Shown in pieces: positions 15,683 to 24,085 of a DNA stretch of 64,000 bases. Source of the DNA: Piscinibacter sp943370595. GTDB lineage: Bacteria; Pseudomonadota; Gammaproteobacteria; Burkholderiales; Burkholderiaceae_C. A program made the translations under genes and the position numbers. The notes beneath the pieces were generated by a model. The model searched no databases and was not told the DNA's origin. It saw only the letters and a program-made list of their open reading frames with translations. Positions within the stretch are counted from its first letter, which is position 1. The number at the start of each line of letters is the position of its first letter. Location: assembly GCA_943370595.1 (NCBI GenBank), contig CALRRO020000003.1, forward strand, positions 186,001 to 250,000, given 5' to 3'.

Positions 15683-16903
15683 ATGGACCTGCCGACCGCC
15701 AAGCCGATCTACCTGGACTACGCCGCCACCACGCCGGTCGACCCGCGTGTCGTGCAGCAGATGGTGCCCTTCCTCTACGAGCAGTTCGGCAACCCGGCCT
15801 CGCGCAGCCATGCCTACGGCTGGGCGGCGGAAGAGGCGGTGGAGATCGCCCGCGAGCACGTCGCCGCGCTGATCGGCGCCGACCCGCGCGAGATCGTCTG
15901 GACCAGCGGCGCCACCGAGTCGAACAACCTCGCCATCAAGGGCGCGGCAATGTTCCACCAGGGCAAGGGGAAGCACCTCGTCACGCTGAAGACCGAGCAC
16001 AAGGCGGTGCTCGACACCCTGCGCGAGCTGGAGCGCGAAGGCTTCGAGGTCACGTACCTCGACGTGATGGGCAACGGCCTGGTCGACCTCGACGTGCTGA
16101 CCGCCGCACTGCGGCCCGACACCATCCTGGTCTCGGTCATGTACGTCAACAACGAGATCGGCGTGATCCAGGACATCCCAGCCATTGGCGCGCTGTGCCG
16201 CTCGCGCGGCATCCTGCTGCATGTGGACGCGGCGCAGGCCAGCGGCAAGGTGGCGATCGACCTCGGCAGCCTGCCGGTCGACCTGATGAGCCTGTCGGCG
16301 CACAAGACCTACGGGCCCAAGGGCATCGGCGCGCTGTACGTGCGCCGCAAGCCGCGTGTGCGCATCGAGGCGCAGATCCATGGCGGCGGCCACGAGCGCG
16401 GCATGCGCTCGGGCACGCTGCCGACACACCAGATCGTCGGCATGGGCGAGGCCTACCGGCTGGCGCGCGAAGGCATGGCCAGCGAGAACGAGCGCATCCG
16501 CGCGCTGCGTGACCGGCTGCTTGCCGGCCTGCAGTCCATTCCCGAGGTGCGCATCAACGGCGACCTGGAGCGCCGCGTGCCGCACAACCTGAACATCAGC
16601 TTCCAGTTCGTCGAGGGCGAGTCGCTGCTGATGGGCATGAAAGGCATCGCGGTGTCGTCCGGCTCGGCCTGCACCTCGGCCAGCCTGGAGCCGAGCTACG
16701 TGCTGCGCGCGCTGGGCCTGTCCGACGAGATCGCGCACAGCTCGATCCGCTTCTCGGTGGGCCGCTTCACCACCGAGGCCGAGATCGACCGCGCCATCGC
16801 GCAGGTGAAGGACACGGTCGAACGGCTGCGCACGCTGAGCCCGCTGTGGGACATGCACCAGGCCGGCATCGACCTCGCGTCCATCCAGTGGGCCGCACAT
16901 TGA
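15683..16903 (+). CDS. nifS: Cysteine desulfurase NifS (IscS-type)
   Basis: A 406-residue PLP enzyme that takes sulfur from cysteine for Fe-S cluster assembly. Visible features: PIYLDYAATTPVDPRV at the start, TSGATESNNLAIKG, the PLP lysine in SLSAHKTYGPKGIGALY (about residue 207), and the catalytic Cys loop SSGSACTSASLEPSYVLRALG (about residue 330). The sequence is of the IscS type, ending in SPLWDMHQAGIDLASIQWAAH. It is transcribed from a sigma-54 promoter with an Isc-like gene set, so it probably serves nitrogenase. GGAGCGAG precedes the ATG. The name iscS would also be defensible. Confidence 0.93.
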   Translation: MDLPTAKPIYLDYAATTPVDPRVVQQMVPFLYEQFGNPASRSHAYGWAAEEAVEIAREHVAALIGADPREIVWTSGATESNNLAIKGAAMFHQGKGKHLVTLKTEHKAVLDTLRELEREGFEVTYLDVMGNGLVDLDVLTAALRPDTILVSVMYVNNEIGVIQDIPAIGALCRSRGILLHVDAAQASGKVAIDLGSLPVDLMSLSAHKTYGPKGIGALYVRRKPRVRIEAQIHGGGHERGMRSGTLPTHQIVGMGEAYRLAREGMASENERIRALRDRLLAGLQSIPEVRINGDLERRVPHNLNISFQFVEGESLLMGMKGIAVSSGSACTSASLEPSYVLRALGLSDEIAHSSIRFSVGRFTTEAEIDRAIAQVKDTVERLRTLSPLWDMHQAGIDLASIQWAAH

Positions 16904-16922
16904 CCAGCAAGGGAGCGACACC

Positions 16923-17348
16923 ATGGCATACAGCGACAAGGTCATCGACCACTACGAGAACCCGCGCAACGTCGGTGGCTTCGACGCCGGCGACGGCGTG
17001 GGCACCGGCATGGTCGGTGCGCCGGCCTGCGGCGACGTGATGAAGCTGCAGATCAAGGTCAACCCGGCCACCGGCGTGATCGAGGACGCGAAGTTCAAGA
17101 CCTACGGCTGCGGCTCGGCGATCGCCTCGAGCTCGCTGGTCACCGAGTGGGTCAAGGGCAAGACGCTGGACCAGGCGCTGGCGATCAAGAACACCGCCAT
17201 CGCCGAGGAGCTGGCGCTGCCGCCGGTGAAGATCCACTGCTCCATCCTCGCCGAGGACGCGATCAAGGCCGCGGTGTCCGACTACCGCACGCGCCACGAC
17301 GCCAGCCTCGAACAACCCGCCTGTGCACCCGCCGCCAAGGCGGCCTGA
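16923..17348 (+). CDS. iscU: IscU-type Fe-S scaffold
   Basis: A 141-residue scaffold on which [2Fe-2S] and [4Fe-4S] clusters are built. The three ligand cysteines are visible in GAPACGDVM (C36, with Asp38), YGCGSAIASSS (C63) and LPPVKIHCSILAEDA (about C106). The LPPVK motif is the binding site for HscA-type chaperones, whose gene lies downstream. A 12-residue Cys/Ala-rich tail extends beyond the usual 128-residue length. It is separated by 19 bases from nifS. This is IscU alone, not the multidomain NifU. Confidence 0.93.
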   Translation: MAYSDKVIDHYENPRNVGGFDAGDGVGTGMVGAPACGDVMKLQIKVNPATGVIEDAKFKTYGCGSAIASSSLVTEWVKGKTLDQALAIKNTAIAEELALPPVKIHCSILAEDAIKAAVSDYRTRHDASLEQPACAPAAKAA

Positions 17349-17372
17349 ACCATCCCTGCGAAGGAGAACTGC

Positions 17373-17810
17373 ATGTCCGCCTGCCAATCACACGCCGGCC
17401 AGTCCGGTGCCGGCTCGTCCTGCGCCACCGCCAACCCCATGGCCGCCGGCGCCTTCGTGCCGCCCATGCTGCCCGACGGTGCCGCGCCGCTGAACATCAG
17501 CGACAGCGTGGTCGGCAAGGTCGCCGAGATGCTCGCCGAGGAGGGCGACCCGGCGCTGCAACTTCGCATCTTCGTCACCGGCGGCGGCTGCTCCGGCTTC
17601 CAGTACGGCTTCGCCTTCGACGACGAGAAGAAGGACGACGACATCCGCGTCGAGCGCGGGCCTATCACCGTGGTGGTCGATGCGATGAGCCTGCAGTACC
17701 TGATGGGCGCCGAGATCGACTACGAGGACAACCTCGAAGGCGCACGCTTCGTGATCCGCAACCCGAACGCGTCCAGCACCTGCGGCTGCGGCAGCTCGTT
17801 CTCGATCTGA
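17373..17810 (+). CDS. A-type Fe-S carrier (ErpA-like) with N-terminal Cys-rich extension
   Basis: A 145-residue HesB/IscA-family carrier that moves clusters from IscU to target proteins. Ligand cysteines are in GGGCSGFQYGF and the CGCGSSFSI end. The core starts near residue 40 (LNISDSVVGKVAEML). The first 40 residues (MSACQSHAGQSGAGSSC and following) are not part of the family and contain two extra cysteines. GAAGGAGAACTGC before the ATG at 17373 supports the long form, although an internal Met near residue 23 is possible. It lies between iscU and a second A-type gene. Confidence 0.88.
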   Translation: MSACQSHAGQSGAGSSCATANPMAAGAFVPPMLPDGAAPLNISDSVVGKVAEMLAEEGDPALQLRIFVTGGGCSGFQYGFAFDDEKKDDDIRVERGPITVVVDAMSLQYLMGAEIDYEDNLEGARFVIRNPNASSTCGCGSSFSI

Positions 17811-17821
17811 CGGAGGCTGCC

Positions 17822-18145
17822 ATGTCGCTGTCCGTGACACCGAAGGCTGCCAACCAGATCCGCAAGGCACTTGCCAAGCGCGGCGGGGGCGTGGGTCTGC
17901 GCGTCGCCATCAAGACCAGCGGCTGCTCGGGCTATGCCTACGCGCTGGAGTTTGCCGACGCGGCGAGTGCCGAGGACCTCGCCTTCGAGAGCGAAGGCGT
18001 GCAGCTGCTCGTCGACGCCAGGAGCCTGGCGATGATCGACGGCACGCAGCTCGACTGGGTGCGCGAAGGCCTGAACGAAGGCTTCAAGTTCAACAACCCG
18101 AACGCCAGCGCCACCTGCGGCTGCGGCGAGAGCTTCGCCGTCTAG
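17822..18145 (+). CDS. iscA: IscA, A-type Fe-S carrier
   Basis: A 107-residue IscA of normal length. Ligand cysteines are in TSGCSGYAYAL and the ATCGCGESFAV end. It starts 11 bases after the ErpA-like gene with GGAGGCTGCC before ATG. Having two A-type carriers side by side suggests that one serves [4Fe-4S] targets of nitrogen fixation; the division of labour cannot be read from sequence. Confidence 0.92.
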   Translation: MSLSVTPKAANQIRKALAKRGGGVGLRVAIKTSGCSGYAYALEFADAASAEDLAFESEGVQLLVDARSLAMIDGTQLDWVREGLNEGFKFNNPNASATCGCGESFAV

Positions 18146-18161
18146 GCCACGGAGAAGGCCC

Positions 18162-20081
18162 GTGGCCCTGCTGCAGATCGCCGAACCCGGCCGCGCCGCA
18201 GCGCCGCACCAGCACCGGCTGGCCGTCGGCATCGACCTGGGCACCACCAACTCGCTGGTGGCCACGGTGCGCAGCGCGCTGCCCACGGTGCTGGCCGACG
18301 CGCAGGGCCGGCTGCTGCTGCCGTCGGTGGTGCACTATGGCGAAGAAGAGGTCGTGCGTGTCGGCCACGAGGCCTGCGAGCGCGCGGCCGAGGACCCGGC
18401 CAACACCATCGCCTCGGCCAAGCGGCTGATCGGCCGCTCGCTGGCCGACGTCAACCCCGAGGGCATCCCATACGCGGTGGTGGCGATGTCCGACAGCGCC
18501 GTCGGCGTGCGCACACGCCACGGCCTGAAGAGCCCGGTGGAGATCGGTGCCGAAGTGCTGCGAACCCTGCGCGAACGCGCCGAGGCCGCACTCGGCGGGG
18601 CGCTGGTCGGCGCGGTGATCACCGTGCCGGCCTACTTCGACGACGCGCAGCGCCAGGCTACCAAGGACGCCGCAGCGAAGGCCGGCCTGACCGTGCTGCG
18701 CCTGCTCAACGAACCGACGGCCGCGGCCGTGGCCTATGGCCTCGACCATGCCGACGAAGGCCTGTACGTCGTCTACGACCTCGGCGGCGGCACCTTCGAC
18801 GTGTCCATCCTGCACCTGATGCGCGGCGTGTTCGAGGTGGTCGCCACCAGCGGCGATGCACAGCTCGGCGGCGACGACTTCGACCACCGCCTGGCGGCCT
18901 GGTTCGCCACCGCCACCGGCGGCGGCTGGGGCTCGCTGGAGATCGGCGCGCTGCATGCCGCCGCGCGTGCGGCCAAGGAGGCGCTGACCGACCGGCTCGA
19001 GGTGAGCATGCAATGCCGCCGTGCCGACGGCACGCTGGAGTCGCAGACCGTCGACCGCGCCCTGTTCGACGACCTGACGCAGGACCTGGTCGAGCGCACG
19101 CTGGCCCCGGTCAGGCGCGCGCTGCGCGACGCTAAGCTCAAGCCCGCCGAGGTCAACGGCGTGGTGCTGGTCGGTGGCTCGACACGCATGCTGCAGGTGC
19201 GTGCCGCCGTCAAGCGCCTGTTCGGCCACGAGCCCTTCACCGGCATCGACCCCGACCAGGCGGTCGCGCTGGGCGCCGCCATCCAGGCCGACCAGCTGGC
19301 CGGCAACCGCGCCGGCCTGGGCGCGGACGGCGGCGAGCTGCTGCTGCTCGACGTCAGCCCGCTGTCGCTGGGGCTGGAGACCATGGGCGGGCTGGTCGAG
19401 AAGATCATCCCGCGCAACAGCAGCATCCCGAGCGCGCGTGCGCAGGAGTTCACCACCTTCAAGGACGGCCAGACCGCGATGGCGCTGCACGTGGTGCAGG
19501 GCGAGCGCGAGCTGGTGAGTGAATGCCGCTCGCTGGCGCGCTTCACGCTGCGCGGCATCCCGCCGATGGTGGCCGGTGCGGCGCGCATCCGCGTGACCTT
19601 CCAGATCGACGCCGACGGGCTGCTGTCGGTCAGCGCGATCGAGCAGACCAGCGGCGTGCAGGCGCAGGTGGAGGTCAAGCCGAGCTACGGCCTGGCGCCG
19701 GACGCCGTGGCCGGCATGCTGATGGACGCGATCGGCAGTGCCGAGGGCGACGCCGCCGCGCGCATGCTGCGCGAGGCCGAGGTCGACGCACGTCGGCTGC
19801 TCGACGCCACCGACGCCGCGCTGCGCGAGGACGGTGATGCATTGCTGCAGCCGCGCGAGCAGTTCGAGATCCTCACCGCAATGCAGGCGGTGGCCGATCT
19901 GCTGGAGCAGTGCGCCGAAGGCGAGGGCGCCTCGGCGCCCGAGCACAAGAGCCTGCGCACGGCATTGCGCGACGCCACCGAGGCGCTGAACCGCGCCACG
20001 ACGCCGTTTGCCGGCAAGCGCATGGATGCGCGGGTGCGCCAGGCCCTGTCGGGCCAGCGCATCGACCAGCTCGCCGCATGA
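18162..20081 (+). CDS. hscA: HscA, Hsp70-type chaperone for IscU
   Basis: A 639-residue Hsp70 with nucleotide-binding motifs VGIDLGTTNSLVA (about residue 24), VYDLGGGTFDVSIL and VVLVGGSTRMLQVR, and a substrate-binding half starting near LLLLDVSPLSLGLETMGGL. HscA binds the LPPVK motif of IscU and drives cluster release with ATP. A GTG at 18162 with GGAGAAGG upstream is the likely start. The J-protein partner HscB, normally encoded just before hscA, is missing here. The stop overlaps the ferredoxin ATG. Confidence 0.92.
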   Translation: MALLQIAEPGRAAAPHQHRLAVGIDLGTTNSLVATVRSALPTVLADAQGRLLLPSVVHYGEEEVVRVGHEACERAAEDPANTIASAKRLIGRSLADVNPEGIPYAVVAMSDSAVGVRTRHGLKSPVEIGAEVLRTLRERAEAALGGALVGAVITVPAYFDDAQRQATKDAAAKAGLTVLRLLNEPTAAAVAYGLDHADEGLYVVYDLGGGTFDVSILHLMRGVFEVVATSGDAQLGGDDFDHRLAAWFATATGGGWGSLEIGALHAAARAAKEALTDRLEVSMQCRRADGTLESQTVDRALFDDLTQDLVERTLAPVRRALRDAKLKPAEVNGVVLVGGSTRMLQVRAAVKRLFGHEPFTGIDPDQAVALGAAIQADQLAGNRAGLGADGGELLLLDVSPLSLGLETMGGLVEKIIPRNSSIPSARAQEFTTFKDGQTAMALHVVQGERELVSECRSLARFTLRGIPPMVAGAARIRVTFQIDADGLLSVSAIEQTSGVQAQVEVKPSYGLAPDAVAGMLMDAIGSAEGDAAARMLREAEVDARRLLDATDAALREDGDALLQPREQFEILTAMQAVADLLEQCAEGEGASAPEHKSLRTALRDATEALNRATTPFAGKRMDARVRQALSGQRIDQLAA

Positions 20082-20437
20082 CCACCCCCGTCGCCAAGGC
20101 AACGACGCGGGTGCGTGTGCTGCCACACGCCGAGCTGTGCCCCGAAGGCACCGAGTTCGAAGCGAAACAAGGCCGCAAGCTCGTCGACGAACTGCTCGCC
20201 CACGGCATCGCCATCGAGCACGCCTGCGAGAAGGTCTGCGCCTGCGCGACCTGCCACGTGCACCTGCGCAGCGGCGCCGAGTTGATCGCGCCGCCCGACG
20301 AGGAAGAGGAAGACCAGCTCGACGACGCCTGGGGCCTGGACGCGCAGTCGCGGCTGTCGTGCTGCGTGCGCGTGAAGGGCGCCGCGCTGGTCATCGAGCT
20401 GCCGAAGTTCTCGCGCAACCACGCGCGCGAGAAGTAG
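20078..20437 (+). CDS. fdx: Isc-type [2Fe-2S] ferredoxin
   Basis: A 119-residue adrenodoxin/Isc-type ferredoxin. Cluster cysteines are in EHACEKVCACATCHVHL and SRLSCCVRV, the usual C-x5-C-x2-C...C pattern. It supplies electrons during cluster assembly. The acidic stretch PPDEEEEDQLDDAWGLD is typical of the Isc type. It is the last gene of the nifS-iscU-iscA-hscA unit, overlapping hscA by 4 bases. A 12-residue basic tail follows the core. Confidence 0.92.
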   Translation: MTTPVAKATTRVRVLPHAELCPEGTEFEAKQGRKLVDELLAHGIAIEHACEKVCACATCHVHLRSGAELIAPPDEEEEDQLDDAWGLDAQSRLSCCVRVKGAALVIELPKFSRNHAREK

Positions 20438-20445
20438 CCGCGCCC

Positions 20446-20461
20446 TGTCGGCATTCCGACA
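20446..20461. promoter_or_regulatory. NifA upstream activator site of nifV
   Basis: TGTCGGCATTCCGACA fits TGT-N10-ACA exactly and is also a perfect palindrome (TGTCGG/CCGACA, 4-base loop). It is 8 bases after the ferredoxin stop and about 87 bases above the -24 box. A terminator reading is less likely because no T-run follows. Confidence 0.8.
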
Positions 20462-20510
20462 AAGTCCACAGCCGCGCCGCGGCCCCGCTCGAAGTGAAAA
20501 AGCTCATGCA

Positions 20511-20523
20511 GATCAGGCACTTG
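20511..20523 (+). promoter_or_regulatory. Possible IHF site before nifV
   Basis: GATCAGGCACTTG matches 11 of 13 positions of WATCAANNNNTTR and lies between the NifA site and the sigma-54 promoter. The match is imperfect. Confidence 0.35.
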
Positions 20524-20539
20524 GGTCGCGTGGACGGGA

Positions 20540-20555
20540 TGGCACAGCGCTTGCG
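20540..20555 (+). promoter_or_regulatory. Sigma-54 promoter of nifV
   Basis: TGGCACAGCGCTTGCG has a perfect -24 TGGCAC and -12 TTGC with the required 10-base GG-GC spacing. The nifV ATG follows 31 bases later with GGAGGC as ribosome site. Confidence 0.88.
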
Positions 20556-20585
20556 AAGTACCGCTCGTCAAAGCCTGGAGGCGAC

Positions 20586-21737
20586 ATGACTTCCCGAACC
20601 GACGGCACCGCGCTGCTCACCATCAACGACACCACCTTGCGTGATGGCGAGCAGACCGCGGGCGTGGCCTTCACCGACGACGAGAAGCTCGCCATCGCAG
20701 CGGCGCTCGACGCGGCTGGCGTGCCGGAGATGGAAGTCGGCATCCCGGCGATGGGCGAGCATGAAGTCGAGCTGATCCGCGAGATCACCGCCGCGACCAA
20801 GCAAGCGCACACCATGGTCTGGGCGCGCATGGTCGACCGCGACCTCGACAGCGCGCTGCGCTGCGGCGCCGACATCGTGCACCTGTCGATCAGCGTGTCG
20901 GACATCCAGATCGAACGCAAGCTCGGGCGCGACCGCGACTGGGTGCTGACCACGCTGCGCCGCTTCGTCGACCGTGCCGCCGATGCGGGCGCGACGGTCA
21001 GCGTCGGCTTCGAGGACGCCTCGCGCGCCGATGCCGACTTCCTGGTGCGCGCCGCCCAGCTCGCGCAGCGCCACGGCGCCGTGCGCGTGCGCTATGCCGA
21101 CACGCTGGGCCTGCTGGAACCATTCACCACGCACGATCGCATCGGCCGGCTGCGCCGCGAGATCGACATCGGCATCGAGATGCATGCCCACAACGACCTC
21201 GGCCTGGCCACCGCGAACACACTGGCCGCGGTGCTGGCCGGGGCCACGCACGCCAGTACCACCGTCAACGGCCTGGGCGAACGTGCTGGGAACGCCGCGC
21301 TGGAAGAGGTGGTGATGGCGGCGCGGCATCTCTACGCCGTCGACTGCGGCGTCGACACGACGGCGCTGTCGCACATCTCGCAGCTCGTCGCGCAGGCCTC
21401 GGGCCGGCCGGTGGCGGCAGGCAAGAGCATCGTCGGCGCGGCGGTGTTCACGCACGAATCGGGCATCCACGTCGACGGCCTGCTGAAGGACCGCGGCAAC
21501 TACGAGGCCTTCCAGCCCGAGGAACTGGGGCGCCAGCACTCGCTGGTGCTCGGCAAGCATTCGGGCTCGCACGGCGTGCGCGATGCCTACGCGAAGCTGG
21601 GCATGCAGCTCAGCGTGCCGCAGGCGCAGGTGCTGCTCGACTGCATCCGCACCCACGTGGCCGCCACCAAGCGCGCCCCCACCGACGCGGAGCTGCTCCG
21701 CTTCTACTTCGACGAGGAGACCGCATGGACAGCCTGA
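20586..21737 (+). CDS. nifV: NifV, homocitrate synthase
   Basis: A 383-residue enzyme that condenses acetyl-CoA and 2-oxoglutarate to homocitrate, the organic ligand of FeMo-cofactor. The catalytic motif TTLRDGEQTAGVAF is at residues 16-29. The metal-binding EMHAHNDLGLATANTLAAV lies near residue 200, and GLGERAGNAALEEV and the C-terminal HSGSHGVRDAY are conserved. Length is normal. It starts a sigma-54-driven operon running into nifW and fixABCX; its last codons overlap nifW by 13 bases. Confidence 0.95.
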   Translation: MTSRTDGTALLTINDTTLRDGEQTAGVAFTDDEKLAIAAALDAAGVPEMEVGIPAMGEHEVELIREITAATKQAHTMVWARMVDRDLDSALRCGADIVHLSISVSDIQIERKLGRDRDWVLTTLRRFVDRAADAGATVSVGFEDASRADADFLVRAAQLAQRHGAVRVRYADTLGLLEPFTTHDRIGRLRREIDIGIEMHAHNDLGLATANTLAAVLAGATHASTTVNGLGERAGNAALEEVVMAARHLYAVDCGVDTTALSHISQLVAQASGRPVAAGKSIVGAAVFTHESGIHVDGLLKDRGNYEAFQPEELGRQHSLVLGKHSGSHGVRDAYAKLGMQLSVPQAQVLLDCIRTHVAATKRAPTDAELLRFYFDEETAWTA

Positions 21738-22072
21738 CCGACCGACTCAAGGCGCTGTCGAGCGCCGAGGACTTCTTCGCCTTCTTCGCCGTGCCCTTCG
21801 ACGAGCGCATCGTGCAGGTCAACCGCCTGCACATCCTCAAGCGCTTCTACCAGTACCTCCACAAGTCGGATGGTCTGTCGGGGCTGAACGAGGTCGACCT
21901 CTTCAAGCGCTACCGCGAGCTGCTCGCGCAGGCCTACCAGGACTTCGTGCAGTCCACGCCGGCGCGCGAGAAGGTCTTCAAGGTGTTCCAGGACGCCGAC
22001 GGCACGCAGCACGTGCAGCTGGCCTCGCTGCGCGACAGCCTGGCCGACCTTCGCGTGCAGCGCGCCGCCTGA
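21725..22072 (+). CDS. nifW: NifW, nitrogenase-stabilising protein
   Basis: A 115-residue protein with the NifW hallmarks LSSAEDFFAFFAVPFDERIVQVNRLHILKRF and a C-terminal TPAREKVFKVF. NifW is thought to protect or help mature the MoFe protein under oxygen stress. It overlaps nifV by 13 bases, so it is translationally coupled to it. fixA starts 21 bases downstream. Confidence 0.94.
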   Translation: MDSLTDRLKALSSAEDFFAFFAVPFDERIVQVNRLHILKRFYQYLHKSDGLSGLNEVDLFKRYRELLAQAYQDFVQSTPAREKVFKVFQDADGTQHVQLASLRDSLADLRVQRAA

Positions 22073-22093
22073 GCCTCTTCCACGGAGCCCACC

Positions 22094-22942
22094 ATGCACA
22101 TCGTCGTCTGCATCAAGCAGGTGCCCGACTCGGCGCAGATCCGCGTCCACCCGGTCACCAACACCATCATGCGGCAGGGCGTGCCGGCGATCGTCAACCC
22201 GTACGACCTGTTCGCGCTCGAGGAGGCGCTGCGCCTGAAGGACCGGTTCGGCGGGCGCGTCACCATGCTGTGCATGGGCCCGCCGCAGGCCGAGGACTCG
22301 CTGCGCAAGTGCATCAGCTTCGGTGCCACCGACGCCATCCTGGTCACCGACCGCGCCTTCGCCGGGGCCGACACGCTGGCGACGTCCTACGCGCTGGCCG
22401 CGGCGATCCGCAAGATCGGCCAGGAGCAGGCGGTGGACCTGGTGTTCACCGGCAAGCAGACCATCGACGGCGACACCGCGCAGGTCGGCCCCGGCATCGC
22501 CAAGCGGCTCGGGCTGAACCTGCTGACCTACGTGAGCCGCATCGTCGAGGTCGACCTCGACGCGCGCCGCCTGAAGGTGGAGCGCCGCGCCGAAGGCGGC
22601 GTGCAGCTGCTCGACACCACGTTGCCCTCGCTGATCACCATGCTCGAAGGCACCAACGAGATGCGCTTCGCCAGCCTGGACGACATGCTGCGCGCCGGGC
22701 GCTTCCCGGTGCGCCGCTGGAGCAAGGACGACGCCGGCATCGAGGACGTCTCCAAGATCGGCCTGAAGGGCTCGCCCACCATCGTCAGCAAGGTGTTCGG
22801 CCCGACGCCGCGCACCGAGAAGGCCGACATGCAGGTGGTGGCCGACACCAACGTGCAGGACGTGACGCTGAACCTGCTGCAGAAGATCTTCACCACGCAC
22901 CCGCAGATCGAGGCGGAGCTGGTGGAGCGGCTGTCCGCCTGA
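22094..22942 (+). CDS. fixA: FixA, electron-transfer flavoprotein beta-type subunit
   Basis: A 282-residue ETF-beta homologue. FixABCX bifurcates electrons from NADH to quinone and to ferredoxin/flavodoxin that feeds nitrogenase. MHIVVCIKQVPDSAQIRV, NPYDLFALEEALRLKD and the GKQTIDGDTAQVGPGIA stretch are typical; the last binds the bifurcating flavin or AMP region. It lies 21 bases after nifW and 13 before fixB, so it is likely co-expressed from the nifV promoter. Confidence 0.94.
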   Translation: MHIVVCIKQVPDSAQIRVHPVTNTIMRQGVPAIVNPYDLFALEEALRLKDRFGGRVTMLCMGPPQAEDSLRKCISFGATDAILVTDRAFAGADTLATSYALAAAIRKIGQEQAVDLVFTGKQTIDGDTAQVGPGIAKRLGLNLLTYVSRIVEVDLDARRLKVERRAEGGVQLLDTTLPSLITMLEGTNEMRFASLDDMLRAGRFPVRRWSKDDAGIEDVSKIGLKGSPTIVSKVFGPTPRTEKADMQVVADTNVQDVTLNLLQKIFTTHPQIEAELVERLSA

Positions 22943-22955
22943 AGGAGCACGCATC

Positions 22956-24074
22956 ATGAGCGACGCACCGAAGCCCACCACCCCCGCTGCCCCTGCCGCC
23001 CCCAAGGCTGCCGGGCGGGCCGGCCGCAACACCGAGCTGCCCGAGCACCTGAAGGCCTACAAGCACATCTGGGTCTTCGTCGAGCACGACCGTGGCCACG
23101 TCAACCCGGTCAGCTGGGAGCTGATGGGCGAGGCGCGCAAGCTGGCCGACAAGCTGCAGGTGCAGGTGGCCGGGGTGATCCTCGGCGGGCCCGACGAGCC
23201 GCTCGACGCCTATGCGAAGGAGGCCTACGCCTACGGTGCCGACCGCTGCTACCTGATGCGCGACCCGGTGCTCAAGGGCTACCGCAACGAGCCCTTCACC
23301 AAGGGCCTCACCGACCTCGTCAACACCCACCAGCCGGAGATCATGCTGCTGGGCGCCAGCGCGATGGGCCGCGACCTCGCCGGCTCGGTGGCCACCACGC
23401 TGGGCACCGGCCTGACCGCCGACTGCACCGAGCTGAACATCGACGGCCGTGCGCTGGCGGCGACGCGGCCGACCTTCGGCGGCTCGCTGCTGTGCACGAT
23501 CATGACGCTGGCCTACCGGCCGCAGATGGCGACGGTGCGGCCGCGCGTGATGCAGATGCCGCGGCGCGACGAATCGCGCAGCGGCGACATCGTCGAGATG
23601 CCGCTGGGCATGGTCGAGACCGACGTGGTCACCAAGCTGCTCGACTTCATCCCCGACGCCAACCGCAACACGGTGAACCTGGCCTATGCCGACGTGATCG
23701 TCAGCGGCGGCAAGGGCCTGAAGAATGCCGACAACTTCAAGCTGGTGTGGGACCTGGCGCGGGTGCTCGGCGCCGAGGTCGGCGCCACCCGCGCGGTGGT
23801 GCAGGCCGGCTGGGCCGAGGCCGAGCGGCAGGTCGGCCAGACCGGCAAGACGGTGCGGCCCAAGCTGTACATCGCCGCGGGCATCAGCGGCGCGATCCAG
23901 CACCGCGTGGGCATGGAGGGCTCGGACGTGATCGTCGCGATCAACACCGACCCGAACGCGCCGATCTTCGACGTGGCGCACTACGGCATCGTCGGCAGCG
24001 CCATGCAGGTGCTGCCGGTGCTGACGCAGGCCTTCCGCACCCATCTCGAGAAGCGCGTCCGCAAGGTCGCCTGA
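22956..24074 (+). CDS. fixB: FixB, electron-transfer flavoprotein alpha-type subunit
   Basis: A 372-residue ETF-alpha homologue. The N-terminal 25 residues are Pro/Ala-rich, then KHIWVFVEHDRGHVNPVSWELMGEARKLAD opens the core. The C-terminal FAD domain contains VVQAGWAEAERQVGQTGKTV and IAAGISGAIQHRVGM, plus the NTDPNAPIFDVAHYGIVG end. It pairs with FixA to hold two flavins. Spacing to fixA and fixC is 13 and 11 bases. Confidence 0.94.
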   Translation: MSDAPKPTTPAAPAAPKAAGRAGRNTELPEHLKAYKHIWVFVEHDRGHVNPVSWELMGEARKLADKLQVQVAGVILGGPDEPLDAYAKEAYAYGADRCYLMRDPVLKGYRNEPFTKGLTDLVNTHQPEIMLLGASAMGRDLAGSVATTLGTGLTADCTELNIDGRALAATRPTFGGSLLCTIMTLAYRPQMATVRPRVMQMPRRDESRSGDIVEMPLGMVETDVVTKLLDFIPDANRNTVNLAYADVIVSGGKGLKNADNFKLVWDLARVLGAEVGATRAVVQAGWAEAERQVGQTGKTVRPKLYIAAGISGAIQHRVGMEGSDVIVAINTDPNAPIFDVAHYGIVGSAMQVLPVLTQAFRTHLEKRVRKVA

Positions 24075-24085
24075 AGGAGCACGAC

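Noticed and set aside
20446..20461. Palindrome after the ferredoxin gene as a rho-independent terminator
   Set aside because: The stem is only 6 bp and no T-run follows, while it fits TGT-N10-ACA exactly in front of a sigma-54 promoter.
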